In this document: piece by piece, positions 7,858 through 15,290 of the stretch | Numbering within the stretch: the stretch's first letter is position 1 | Layout of the letters: each line of letters opens with the position of its first letter | Assembly (NCBI GenBank): GCA_004557245.1 | Contig: SFEL01000002.1 | Coordinates: forward strand, 99,127 to 163,126 | From: Clostridiales bacterium | Lineage (GTDB): Bacteria > Bacillota > Clostridia > Christensenellales > CAG-138 | Reading direction: 5' to 3' | DNA length: 64,000 nucleotides | Program-made: the position numbers and the translations under genes | The notes under the pieces: model-generated | The model's input: the letters and a program-made list of their open reading frames with translations, nothing else | Told to the model about the DNA's origin: nothing | Database searches by the model: none

Positions 7858-9162
7858 ATGCGCTTCACTGATATTTTAAGGACCGCCTTCATGAACCTGT
7901 GGCGGAGAAAGCTTAGGGCCGTGCTCACTGTGCTGGGCATGGTCATCGGTGTTTCCTCTATAGTCGTCATGATGAGCCTTGGCATAGGCATAAAAAAATC
8001 CACAATGGAGAGCTATGCCAGCATGGGCAGCCTTACAAATATTACCGTCAGCCGCTGGAGCTATAAGGAAACCGCCACGGGCGGCACCAGCACCGAGAAA
8101 AAGCTGGACAAAAAAGCGGTCGAGACCATCAGGAAGATACCCGGCGTAAAGTCTGTCATGCCGCAGATACAGACCTACGGCATACTGAAGAGCGGCAAGT
8201 GGATATCCGATTGCAGCATAATGGCCATAGACAGCTCCGTAGCGGAGGAGTTCGGTATAGAGCTTTCGGAGGGCCGCTACCCCAAGTACAAGCGAGGCAG
8301 CTCCAGCTATGAGATAGTGCTGAGCCAGGACGTGCTCAACTGGTTTTACGACCCCAATACCGGCAAGCAGGCGGTAGATCGCGATGGCAACCCCAAGGTC
8401 ACAATGGAGTCTAAGTTCCAGATTACCTTCGACTATAACAACATTTACAACAACAATCCGGGCGGCATGGGGGATGAGGAGAACCAGCAGTCCGCCGGCA
8501 GAACCTATCGTATAGACCCGGTAGGTGTGGTATCTCCCAACAACAACGAATTTTCATGGTACTGCCTTATGGATATAGAGGCGGTGCAGAAGCTCGCCAA
8601 GGAAAACAGCGACTACATGCAGCTTGACACCAAGAATTACAACCGTGTCATGGTAAAATGCGAGAACACGGATGTCGTCTCCGAGGTAAAGGCCGCCATA
8701 GACGATATGGGGTACGGTACCAGTTCCCTTCAGGACGCACTTGAGCAGGCTGAAAAGCAGATGCAGCAGATACAGTACCTGCTGGGCGCCATAGGCGGCG
8801 TATCGCTGCTGGTCGCAGCCATAGGCATAATGAACACCATGATGATGAGCATATACGAGCGCACCAAGGAGATAGGCATAATAAAGGTGCTGGGCTGTCG
8901 TATGGACAACATAGCGGAGCTGTTTCTCACCGAGGCTGCCTATATAGGCTTCTTCGGCGGCGCTGCGGGCCTGGGCATAAGCTATGGCCTTTCCGCAGTG
9001 ATAAATCACTTTGTGGGCGGGAGCGGATTCAAGAGCATAATACCCTTTTATCTTGCGGTAGGCGCAGTGCTCTTCTCTGTGACTGTGGCGATGCTCTCCG
9101 GCCTTTATCCGGCCATCAGGGCAATGCGACTGAGCCCACTCAATGCAATAAGAAACGAGTAA
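7858..9162 (+). CDS. FtsX/MacB-type ABC permease
   Basis: This is a 434-residue permease. There is one N-terminal helix (about 20-45, after L-R-T-A-F-M-N-L-W-R-R-K-L-R), a large extracytoplasmic MacB-type domain (about 50-290) and three C-terminal helices ending in PLNAIRNE. The FtsX motif region S-I-Y-E-R-T-K-E-I-G-I-I-K-V-L-G is intact. It forms the membrane part of the transporter with the ATPase at 5249. The start overlaps nothing, but the ATG touches the stop of the preceding gene. Confidence 0.92.
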   Translation: MRFTDILRTAFMNLWRRKLRAVLTVLGMVIGVSSIVVMMSLGIGIKKSTMESYASMGSLTNITVSRWSYKETATGGTSTEKKLDKKAVETIRKIPGVKSVMPQIQTYGILKSGKWISDCSIMAIDSSVAEEFGIELSEGRYPKYKRGSSSYEIVLSQDVLNWFYDPNTGKQAVDRDGNPKVTMESKFQITFDYNNIYNNNPGGMGDEENQQSAGRTYRIDPVGVVSPNNNEFSWYCLMDIEAVQKLAKENSDYMQLDTKNYNRVMVKCENTDVVSEVKAAIDDMGYGTSSLQDALEQAEKQMQQIQYLLGAIGGVSLLVAAIGIMNTMMMSIYERTKEIGIIKVLGCRMDNIAELFLTEAAYIGFFGGAAGLGISYGLSAVINHFVGGSGFKSIIPFYLAVGAVLFSVTVAMLSGLYPAIRAMRLSPLNAIRNE

Positions 9163-9174
9163 AGGAGGAATCTT

Positions 9175-9573
9175 ATGAAAAGCGTAAAGCCGGGCAGAGG
9201 GCCTTCCGGGATGAATTTTATTGGCTCTGTAATCGCAATAGTATTCGGCATATTCTGGACGATCATGGCGGCACGTATGGGCGCGCCGGCGTTTTTCCCC
9301 ATATTCGGCGTAATTTTCATAATAATGGGCATAGTGCAGGCTGCCTACAACTACAGGAACGCCACCGGTAAAAACCGCTACTCTTCCTTCGACATAACCG
9401 ATGAAGGAGAGGAGCCTGACCCGCTCGAGCAGCGCTTTGGCGGTACCGAATGCCGTGATGATACTGCGCAAAAGAGCAGCTTTACCGCCGCCTCCTTCTG
9501 CCCCTACTGCGGCAAGGGTGTGGACGGTGACTTTGAGTACTGCCCAAAGTGCGGCAAGAGACTGCCGCGGTAA
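9175..9573 (+). CDS. Zinc-ribbon membrane protein
   Basis: This is a 132-residue protein with two close transmembrane helices (about 15-37 and 40-58), a polar linker and a C-terminal zinc ribbon with Cys109, Cys112, Cys123 and Cys126 in two CxxCGK knuckles. It closes the ABC operon; AAAGGAGG lies seven bases before the ATG. Its role is unknown; such proteins are common as last genes of operons in Clostridia. Its last codons and downstream bases are repeated in inverted orientation at 1961-2014. Confidence 0.8.
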   Translation: MKSVKPGRGPSGMNFIGSVIAIVFGIFWTIMAARMGAPAFFPIFGVIFIIMGIVQAAYNYRNATGKNRYSSFDITDEGEEPDPLEQRFGGTECRDDTAQKSSFTAASFCPYCGKGVDGDFEYCPKCGKRLPR

Positions 9574-9603
9574 CAGCGCGGGCAATTTACAGATAAGAAT
9601 AAC
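9549..9603 (+). repeat. Right arm of 54-bp inverted duplication
   Basis: This is the functional copy of the sequence found inverted at 1961-2014. It covers the second CxxC knuckle, the stop codon and about 30 downstream bases. The two arms enclose 7.5 kb. Confidence 0.9.
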
Positions 9604-9631
9604 CATCCCACCGCATAGCGGTGGGATGGTT
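9601..9631. terminator. Bidirectional terminator
   Basis: A perfect 14-bp stem (AACCATCCCACCGC with its complement) closes on the loop ATA and is flanked by A-rich and T-rich sequence. It separates the convergent zinc-ribbon and MerR genes. Confidence 0.88.
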
Positions 9632-9634
9632 ATT

Positions 9635-10303
9635 TTACTTACAGTGTTCTCGTATGGCTCGGTCAATGAAGCTTCCGGTACCCTCGCCGCCGGCAAGGTC
9701 TATATTATCGTTTATTTCCCCGCCGCCGGAATACATGCTGCCGAGGCAGCAAAGTATCTGGTCGGAGCACTTATAAAAGTGCTCGTTTATATAGCCCTGA
9801 AGCTTATTTACGAGCTGCTGCGCCGCATCTCCTGCAGGATCGGTATCCTTTATTGCGCCGAACTCCGCCATTATATCCATGAGCCCCTGATTTAGCTCGT
9901 CCCGTTCCGCGCTGCTCCTGTCCTTATCCTTCTCCTGAAACTCCTTGTACTCTCTGGTATTGCCGTAGGCTTCCTTTGTTTTTCTTGCGTACTCGTCTAT
10001 CTTGGACGTATCGAATGCCTTAAAACTCAAATTTCTCACTCCTGTCGCTTTTATTCCACGGGCGAAGTTGATCAGGTTGTCAAGATGCTCCCGCTTCAGC
10101 TCAAGCAGCTTTATCTCCTCCAGGGGAAATTCCAGCTCGCGGAAAAGCAATATAGCCTGAAGCCGCTCCAGCGCCGTATCGTCATACAGCCTGTACCCGG
10201 CCCCCGTCACCTCGGTGGGCTTCAGCAGCCCTATGGTGTCGTAATAATGCAGCGTGCGCACGCTCACACCGGCCAATTTGCTTACTTCCTTTACCGTCTT
10301 CAT
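9635..10303 (-). CDS. MerR-family regulator with TipAS ligand domain
   Basis: This is a 222-residue regulator. Residues 1-70 form a MerR winged helix (VKEVSKLAGVSVRTLHYYD), a coiled coil follows, and from about residue 110 there is a TipAS-type domain (Y-x-x-T-R-E-Y-K-E-F and a C-terminal R-A-I-R-E-H-C). TipA proteins bind thiopeptide and other antibiotics and activate their own gene. The start at 10303 has GGGAGG nine bases upstream; the longer frame from 10366 lacks this. The upstream promoter has the 19-bp spacer typical of MerR targets, which supports self-activation. Confidence 0.88.
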   Translation of the reverse strand: MKTVKEVSKLAGVSVRTLHYYDTIGLLKPTEVTGAGYRLYDDTALERLQAILLFRELEFPLEEIKLLELKREHLDNLINFARGIKATGVRNLSFKAFDTSKIDEYARKTKEAYGNTREYKEFQEKDKDRSSAERDELNQGLMDIMAEFGAIKDTDPAGDAAQQLVNKLQGYINEHFYKCSDQILCCLGSMYSGGGEINDNIDLAGGEGTGSFIDRAIREHCK

Positions 10304-10329
10304 CTTCTCAACACCTCCCGTGCGAATAC

Positions 10330-10360
10330 AGCATAACGTATTACGCAACGTCAGAGTCAA
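10330..10360 (-). promoter_or_regulatory. MerR-type promoter with 19-bp spacer
   Basis: On the minus strand TTGACT (10355-10360) and TATGCT (10330-10335) are 19 bp apart. This over-long spacer is the hallmark of promoters that MerR-family activators realign. The spacer contains two ACGT tetramers placed symmetrically around its centre. Confidence 0.7.
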
Positions 10361-10371
10361 TAGCAAAAAAT

Positions 10372-10403
10372 AAAAACCGGGTAAAATTTTTTGCCCGGTT
10401 TTT
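10372..10403. terminator. Terminator after dapB
   Basis: AAAAACCGGG pairs with CCCGGTTTTT across a 12-base loop, with T-runs on both strands. It lies directly downstream of dapB on the minus strand, in front of the tipA-like promoter. Confidence 0.8.
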
Positions 10404-10413
10404 TATCCGTCAA

Positions 10414-11211
10414 TTACAGACCCAGCACTTCCTTATAAGCGTATACCCTGGGTTCCTTGCCCTGAAGAAAAAGTATTCCGTCCAGCGCGCCCTTGGCAAA
10501 GGTGCCGAAGTCATACGACCTGTGGGTGATCTCTATACGCTCTCCCTCCATGCCGAATAAAAGAGTATGTGTGCTGGAGATATCCCCTGCCCTTACGGAA
10601 TGGTATCCGATATGGTCTTTTTTGCGGAGCCCCCTGCCCTTACGTCCGTAATCCGCAACGTCGGCAAGCTTTTCACCGCGGACGCCTGCGATGATCTCCC
10701 CCAGCTCCTTTGAGGTGCCGCTGGGAGCATCCAGCTTCTTGCTGTCATGCATTTCGATTATCTCGATATCCGATTCATCGCCTATGGACTCTGTGAGCAT
10801 GCGCGCTATCTCGTATACCAGATTAACGGCCTTTGACGTGTTGTGGGCGATGAGTATGGGGATAGTCTTGGCGCACTCCTCAAGCTCAGCCATCTGCTCC
10901 TCCGTAAAGCCGGTAGTGCCCAGCATAAGGGGCTTTCTGTACTTTACACAAGCCCGTGCCACTTCCATGGCGCCCTCAGTGGTGGAAAAATCAACTACGC
11001 CGTCGCTCATGGCGACTACCTTTTCAACGTCGTCATAGGTGTTTGCACCTACGAAGTCTGTTTTTGCGGCAATGCTCATGTCACAGCCTATGTAGTCCCT
11101 GCCCTTGGGGCCTATGCCGCCCACAATCTCAAAATCGCCGGACCGCTTCAGCGCTTCTCTAGTCACAAGCTTGCCCATTTTTCCCCTCGGCGCACTTATC
11201 GCCAGCTTCAT
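10414..11211 (-). CDS. dapB: 4-hydroxy-tetrahydrodipicolinate reductase
   Basis: This is a 265-residue DapB that reduces hydroxy-tetrahydrodipicolinate in lysine and diaminopimelate synthesis, hence in wall and spore cortex supply. The nucleotide-binding loop is at the N-terminus (SAPRGKMG). The catalytic segment reads EMHDSKKLDAPSGT; it keeps the catalytic His and Lys but has Asp in place of the second His of the usual HH pair. The C-terminus has the expected SVRAGD...HTLLF pattern. GGAGG lies nine bases before the ATG. It follows selD after 26 bp, so both may be co-transcribed. No other lysine gene is nearby. Confidence 0.95.
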   Translation of the reverse strand: MKLAISAPRGKMGKLVTREALKRSGDFEIVGGIGPKGRDYIGCDMSIAAKTDFVGANTYDDVEKVVAMSDGVVDFSTTEGAMEVARACVKYRKPLMLGTTGFTEEQMAELEECAKTIPILIAHNTSKAVNLVYEIARMLTESIGDESDIEIIEMHDSKKLDAPSGTSKELGEIIAGVRGEKLADVADYGRKGRGLRKKDHIGYHSVRAGDISSTHTLLFGMEGERIEITHRSYDFGTFAKGALDGILFLQGKEPRVYAYKEVLGL

Positions 11212-11237
11212 AAACTCATACCCTCCGTTTTTATTTT

Positions 11238-12278
11238 TTATACTACTTCTATCGCATGCTCTCCCTTGGCCTTTATGCAGCCTATTATGGCAGCATCAGG
11301 CGTATGAGCCTTTATATCGTCCAAAAGCCTGTGGGCCTGATTTTCCGGCAGGCTTATAAGCAGGCCGCCGGAGGTCTGCGGGTCAAACAGTATATCTGAC
11401 ACCGCCCTGTTTACCGTCTCGCATATGCTTACCTTGTCCTCTATGAATTCCCTGTTGCGATATGCGCCCGCAGGAATTATGCCCATGTTTGCAAATTCCA
11501 GCGCGCCGGGAAGTATAGGTACCGCGTCCGCCTTTATCTCGGCGGTAAAGCCGCTGCCCTCAGCCATCTCCCGGACGTGGCCCATAAGGCCGAAGCCGGT
11601 TATATCGGTGCAGGAACTCACCTCATATTTCAGCATTGATTGCTGCGCCTTTGCGTTGAGGGCGGTCATGGCAGCTATAAGGGACTTTTCGTACTCTCCC
11701 GAAAGGAGCTGCGCCTTTGCGGCGGTAGTGAGCACTCCGCTGCCTATAGCCTTTGTAAGTATGAGAAGATCGCCCTCCTTTGCCGAGGAGTTGGAAAGAA
11801 CCTTATCGGGTCTTACAAATCCTGTCACGGCAAGCCCGTATTTCGGCTCCGGGTCCTCTATGGTATGGCCGCCGCAGAGTATGGCGCCCGCTTCCAGCAC
11901 CTTATCGGCGCCGCCCGCAAGTATTGCCTTTACGGCGTCCTGGGGCAGCTTCTTTGACGGGAAGCAGAACAGGTTGAGCGCCAGCTTGGGCGTACCTCCC
12001 ATAGCGTATATGTCGCTTAGGGCATTTGCCGCCGCCACCTGTCCGAAGGTGTACGGGTCGTCCACCATAGGCGGGAAAAAGTCCACGGTCTGTATTATGG
12101 CCGTGTCGTCGTTTATCTTATATACCGCCGCATCGTCAGCCGTATCAAAGCCGACTATAAGCTTCGGATCGGAATTTTTCGGAAGGGTGGAAAGCATCGC
12201 GTCCAGTACCCCCGGACCTATCTTAGCCGCTCACCCCCCGCAGGAGGTCATAGTAGTCAAGCGCACGTTGTTGGACAT
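11238..12278 (-). CDS. selD: Selenide, water dikinase (selenophosphate synthetase), selenocysteine-containing
   Basis: SelD makes selenophosphate from selenide and ATP, the donor for selenocysteine and selenouridine. A conventional reading starts only at 12197 and lacks the active site. Continuing the frame upstream gives MSNNVRLTTMTSCGG, then TGA (12231-12233), then AAKIGPGVLDAML. This is the SelD active-site loop with selenocysteine at residue 16 and the catalytic Lys19. The full length is then 346 residues, normal for the family. An in-frame TAA lies two codons before the ATG at 12278; the Shine-Dalgarno is weak (AAGGAA). The Sec reading is inferred from motif and position, and requires selA, selB and selC elsewhere in the genome. 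Confidence 0.93.
12201..12233 (-). promoter_or_regulatory. UGA (Sec) codon and candidate bacterial SECIS
   Basis: The UGA is at 12231-12233. Thirteen bases downstream on the minus strand, GTCC (12214-12217) pairs with GGAC (12201-12204) around a G-rich loop of nine bases. The position suits a bacterial SECIS element, but the stem is short and unproven. Confidence 0.5.
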
Positions 12279-12311
12279 TATTTAGTACGGTTCCTTTCGC
12301 ATTCTAATAGC

Positions 12312-12338
12312 ATTATACACCAATATGGTATATTCCAA
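12312..12338 (-). promoter_or_regulatory. Candidate selD promoter
   Basis: On the minus strand TTGGAA (12333-12338) and TATAAT (12312-12317) are 15 bp apart, a little short for a standard spacer. It lies about 35 bp before the selD ATG and downstream of the hairpin at 12370-12394. Confidence 0.4.
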
Positions 12339-12360
12339 CAAATATAATTATCAAATGCGC

Positions 12361-12463
12361 AAAACAATAAAAAGCCCCGCATATGGGGCCTTTTGTTGCA
12401 GTCGGGGATAACTGAAATTCAGTTGGGTGGGGAAAAACGTTAAATGGCACTTGTTTTTTCTTG
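12361..12463 (-). ncRNA. Candidate small RNA or leader attenuator upstream of selD
   Basis: The minus strand has TTTACT (12493-12498) and TATAAT (12470-12475) 17 bp apart. About 100 bases later there is a GCCCC/GGGGC hairpin (12374-12389) followed by TTTTTATTGTTTT. Between them lies a 7-1-7 perfect palindrome (12410-12424, AACTGAA with TTCAGTT). The terminator stands about 80 bp before selD. The element could be a free-standing RNA of about 100 nt or a terminating leader of selD. It matches no RNA family I know. Confidence 0.4.
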
Positions 12464-12560
12464 TAATTTATTATAATATAAAACACAGCATAAGTAAAAT
12501 GAATGTTTTTATATAGTAGTATGAACATTTCTCATTTCTAAAAGGAGCGGAACATCGGGT

Positions 12561-13466
12561 ATGGATATTAAAAAACTTGAAGTCCTTCTGAAGGTCATAG
12601 AGACCAAGAGCCTTACCGCCGCTGGAAACCAGCTTGGCTTCACCCAATCCGGCGTCAGCCACCTTATCAAAACCATAGAGGACGAATTCGGCTTCCCGGT
12701 GCTGATACGCGGCAAGGGCGGAGTGCGGCTGACCGAAAACGGCCGGGCGCTGCTGCCCGCCATACGTGAGATACTCAATGCCAACGACCATATGGACCAG
12801 ATAGTTGCCAATATCCGCGGTATGAGCTTCGGCAGGCTTCGCATAGGCACTTTTGCCAGCGCGTCTGTGCTGTGGCTCCCAAAGATAATAGAAGAATTCA
12901 GCCATGACTACCCCGGTATACAGATAGAGATAATCGTAGGAGGCAACGACTCCCTTATAAGCCAACTTGACGAATCCTGCATCGACTTCGCCATAATGAG
13001 CAACCCGCCTCAGGGCTATGAGTGGATACACCTTGCCTCAGACCGCATGCTCGTCCTGCTTCCCCCCGGACACAGACTGGTAGACAAGGACAGAGTTACC
13101 CTCGACGAGATTGCTGACGATCCCTTCATACTCTCCAACGAGGGCTTTGACTACGATGTTTCACAGATAATCAAAGGCAGCGGCATAACCCCCCGCCTCT
13201 CATTTTCCACCATGGAAAACCGCGGCATAATCGCCATGATACAGCACGGCCTCGGCGTGACAGTGATGCCTGAGATGGTGTTGGACAGCCTTGAGTCCAA
13301 CGTAATAACCAAAGAGCTTTCTCCCTGCGAATACCGTCACATGGGCATAATAGTAAAATCCGTCCATACCGCATCGCTGGCGGCCAAGACCTTTATCTCC
13401 TACGCTAAGCGCATAATAAGCGAGCTTGGCACATACCCGCCGATAGAGGGAGAATTAAACGCATAA
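12561..13466 (+). CDS. LysR-family transcriptional regulator
   Basis: This is a 301-residue LysR regulator. The N-terminal winged helix (1-60) has A-A-G-N-Q-L-G-F-T-Q-S-G-V-S-H, and an effector-binding domain of the periplasmic-binding fold starts near residue 90 (GRLRIGTFASAS). The ligand is unknown. AAAGGAG lies 13 bases before the ATG, an unusually long spacing. It is divergent from selD across 282 bp of AT-rich sequence, so it could control selD or the candidate RNA between them; that is inference from position only. Confidence 0.9.
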   Translation: MDIKKLEVLLKVIETKSLTAAGNQLGFTQSGVSHLIKTIEDEFGFPVLIRGKGGVRLTENGRALLPAIREILNANDHMDQIVANIRGMSFGRLRIGTFASASVLWLPKIIEEFSHDYPGIQIEIIVGGNDSLISQLDESCIDFAIMSNPPQGYEWIHLASDRMLVLLPPGHRLVDKDRVTLDEIADDPFILSNEGFDYDVSQIIKGSGITPRLSFSTMENRGIIAMIQHGLGVTVMPEMVLDSLESNVITKELSPCEYRHMGIIVKSVHTASLAAKTFISYAKRIISELGTYPPIEGELNA

Positions 13467-13469
13467 AAA

Positions 13470-13499
13470 ATAGCCTGCGGTATTGGCAGGCTATCTCTT
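13470..13499 (+). terminator. Terminator after the LysR gene
   Basis: ATAGCCTGC (13470-13478) pairs with GCAGGCTAT (13486-13494), followed by CTCTTTTTG. It separates the LysR gene from the convergent rubrerythrin gene. Confidence 0.8.
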
Positions 13500-13510
13500 T
13501 TTGATAAAAA

Positions 13511-14044
13511 TCAATAATTCTCCTCGCGCACCTCGAAGTAGCTCCTGGGATGGTTGCATACGGGGCATACCTCGGGAGCGGCCTTACCCACTACTATGTG
13601 GCCGCAGTTGCGGCACTCCCACATGCGCTCGCCCGCTTTTTCAAATACAGCGTTCATTTCGACGTTGTTAAGCAGGGTGCGATAGCGCTCCTCATGGGTC
13701 TTCTCTATTCTTCCAACCGCACGGAACTTATCTGCAAGCTCTTTAAAGCCTTCTTCCTCCGCTTCCTTTGCAAAGGTATCGTACATGTCGGTCCATTCGT
13801 AATTTTCGCCCTCTGCAGCCGCCTTGAGATTCTGGGCAGTATTGCCTATACCATCCAGATACTTAAACCACAATTTTGCGTGTTCTTTCTCGTTTTCGGC
13901 AGTCTTGAGGAAAATCGCGGCTATCTGTTCATAGCCTTCCTTCTTTGCGACGCTTGCAAAATAGGTGTACTTGTTCCTTGCCTGGGATTCGCCCGCGAAC
14001 GCGGCCATCAGATTTTTCTCGGTCTTTGTACCCTTAAGCTCCAT
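13511..14044 (-). CDS. rbr: Rubrerythrin
   Basis: This is a 177-residue rubrerythrin, which reduces hydrogen peroxide with electrons from rubredoxin-type carriers in anaerobes. The N-terminal four-helix domain has the diiron glutamates (AFAGESQAR, then ENEKEHAK and the [11 protein letters not shown] and EKTHEERY helices). The C-terminal rubredoxin-like centre has Cys144, Cys147, Cys160 and Cys163. AAAGGAG lies nine bases before the ATG. A strong promoter and a perfect 8-1-8 palindrome precede the gene, so peroxide- or iron-responsive control is likely. Confidence 0.96.
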   Translation of the reverse strand: MELKGTKTEKNLMAAFAGESQARNKYTYFASVAKKEGYEQIAAIFLKTAENEKEHAKLWFKYLDGIGNTAQNLKAAAEGENYEWTDMYDTFAKEAEEEGFKELADKFRAVGRIEKTHEERYRTLLNNVEMNAVFEKAGERMWECRNCGHIVVGKAAPEVCPVCNHPRSYFEVREENY

Positions 14045-14075
14045 TTGTGTTATCTCCTTTATGTTAATTATTATA

Positions 14076-14124
14076 TTAAGAATAATTCTTAATCTTATTA
14101 TATTCTTTTTACCACAAATGTCAA
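14076..14124 (-). promoter_or_regulatory. Rubrerythrin promoter with PerR/Fur-like operator
   Basis: On the minus strand TTGACA (14119-14124) and TATAAT (14097-14102) are 16 bp apart. A perfect palindrome TTAAGAAT-A-ATTCTTAA (14076-14092) covers the expected transcription start. Its central 15 bases match the PerR box consensus at 10 of 14 defined positions. Confidence 0.7.
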
Positions 14125-14223
14125 TATCTTTTGCATATTTTATTTTTTGCCCCTCGTATGTTATTTTATCCCGCGTGGGATCCGTGTATCATTTACCTAA
14201 AGGACAGCATAAAAGCAGACCAC

Positions 14224-14281
14224 AAAAAGAACGCCGACAACGCATAAAAGCACAATGCTGAGACTGGTTTTCGGCGTTTTC
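14224..14281 (-). terminator. Terminator after the beta-helix lipoprotein gene
   Basis: AACGCCGA (14230-14237) pairs with TCGGCGTT (14271-14278) across a 33-base loop. On the minus strand the stem is followed by CTTTTTGTG. The loop is long, but the position fits. Confidence 0.6.
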
Positions 14282-14326
14282 TAATTCCGCAATCCACCTC
14301 AAATCATTTTGTATGAGATAATTTTT

Positions 14327-15277
14327 CTACTGTTCTTCTGTTTCCGCCGTCTCCTCAATATAGCCGTCCGGTTGGGGTATCTCGGCGGGTATTTTTGAAG
14401 CATCGTCCACAAAGGTTATCCTGCCCTTGCCATTCTCAACGCGGGCTTCCGGCTTGCAGCTGCCGACAGCGTACATATTGGAATGCTGCTCGGTTATGAA
14501 AAGCCCAGTTGCCTCGCTGCCGCCGGCGGCATTTATGCTCACAGCACCTTCAATTGCGAATTCATAAATTTCAGCGCCGTGATACCTGCCGCGATTTTCT
14601 ACGGTAAGCGCAGAGCCGTCCGCCATTGAAAGCTGTCCATCGCATTTCAGTGCATTGTAGTTTTCATCGGTATACGCCGCAAGGGACGCGCCCTTTTCCA
14701 GAGTTATATCCGACCTGGAGTTGACTCCGCCCAGTACTCCCTCCCCGGATACGCTGGCTCCGGCCTTTATTGTTATATCCTCGGCGTCTATGCCCCGGCC
14801 GTTGCTGCCCTTACACACAAGGCTGCTTCCCTCGGATACGATAAGCTCATCGGCGCAGAGTATTCCGTCCGATACGCCTATTATGTTGGCGTTTTCACCG
14901 CCTATTTCAGCTGAACCGAGGCAGCCGATAGCCGTTGATCCGCTGTGTACCGTAATATCGTTGAGCGTAAGCTTGCAGCCCTCGTCGAGGCGTATTATGC
15001 AGTCCCCAGTGCCGCTTAGGGTATAGCCATTGCCATCTATCGTAATGGGACCCCGCTGTGCAGTAAGCTTGAGCATGGTATCCTCCATGCTGAATGAGGC
15101 CGCAAGCACGGCCGTGTCGTTCTCACCGTATTTGAAGAAGGCCTCAAGATCCGCCGCGGACAATATTGAACTGCCGCTAAGCGGGTCAGTCAGGTCTATC
15201 CTTTCATTGTTGGCGGAACAGCCTATGAGCAAAAGTGTCATAGCCGCCAATATGGCTGTTATAATCGTTTTCTTCAT
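14327..15277 (-). CDS. Beta-helix surface lipoprotein
   Basis: This is a 316-residue protein with a lipoprotein signal (lipobox LIGC) and repeated short Gly/Asp-rich turns (for example IDGNGYTLSGTGDCIIRLDE). Such turns give a right-handed beta-helix like that of the Cthe_2159/carbohydrate-binding-domain family. The acidic C-terminal tail (EETAETEEQ) is probably unstructured. Binding of surface polysaccharide is plausible from the fold but not shown. AAAGGAG precedes the ATG by nine bases. It is a separate transcription unit from the flavoprotein gene, which starts far upstream and ends 13 bp before it. Confidence 0.75.
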   Translation of the reverse strand: MKKTIITAILAAMTLLLIGCSANNERIDLTDPLSGSSILSAADLEAFFKYGENDTAVLAASFSMEDTMLKLTAQRGPITIDGNGYTLSGTGDCIIRLDEGCKLTLNDITVHSGSTAIGCLGSAEIGGENANIIGVSDGILCADELIVSEGSSLVCKGSNGRGIDAEDITIKAGASVSGEGVLGGVNSRSDITLEKGASLAAYTDENYNALKCDGQLSMADGSALTVENRGRYHGAEIYEFAIEGAVSINAAGGSEATGLFITEQHSNMYAVGSCKPEARVENGKGRITFVDDASKIPAEIPQPDGYIEETAETEEQ

Positions 15278-15290
15278 CTATCCCGCTCCT

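Noticed and set aside
8554..9696. A 380-codon minus-strand frame across the permease and zinc-ribbon genes
   Set aside because: It crosses two real genes and a terminator and has no family features.
11238..12197. SelD starting at the ATG at 12197
   Set aside because: This start removes the active-site loop and catalytic Lys; the frame continues upstream through a Sec-type UGA to a good ATG at 12278.
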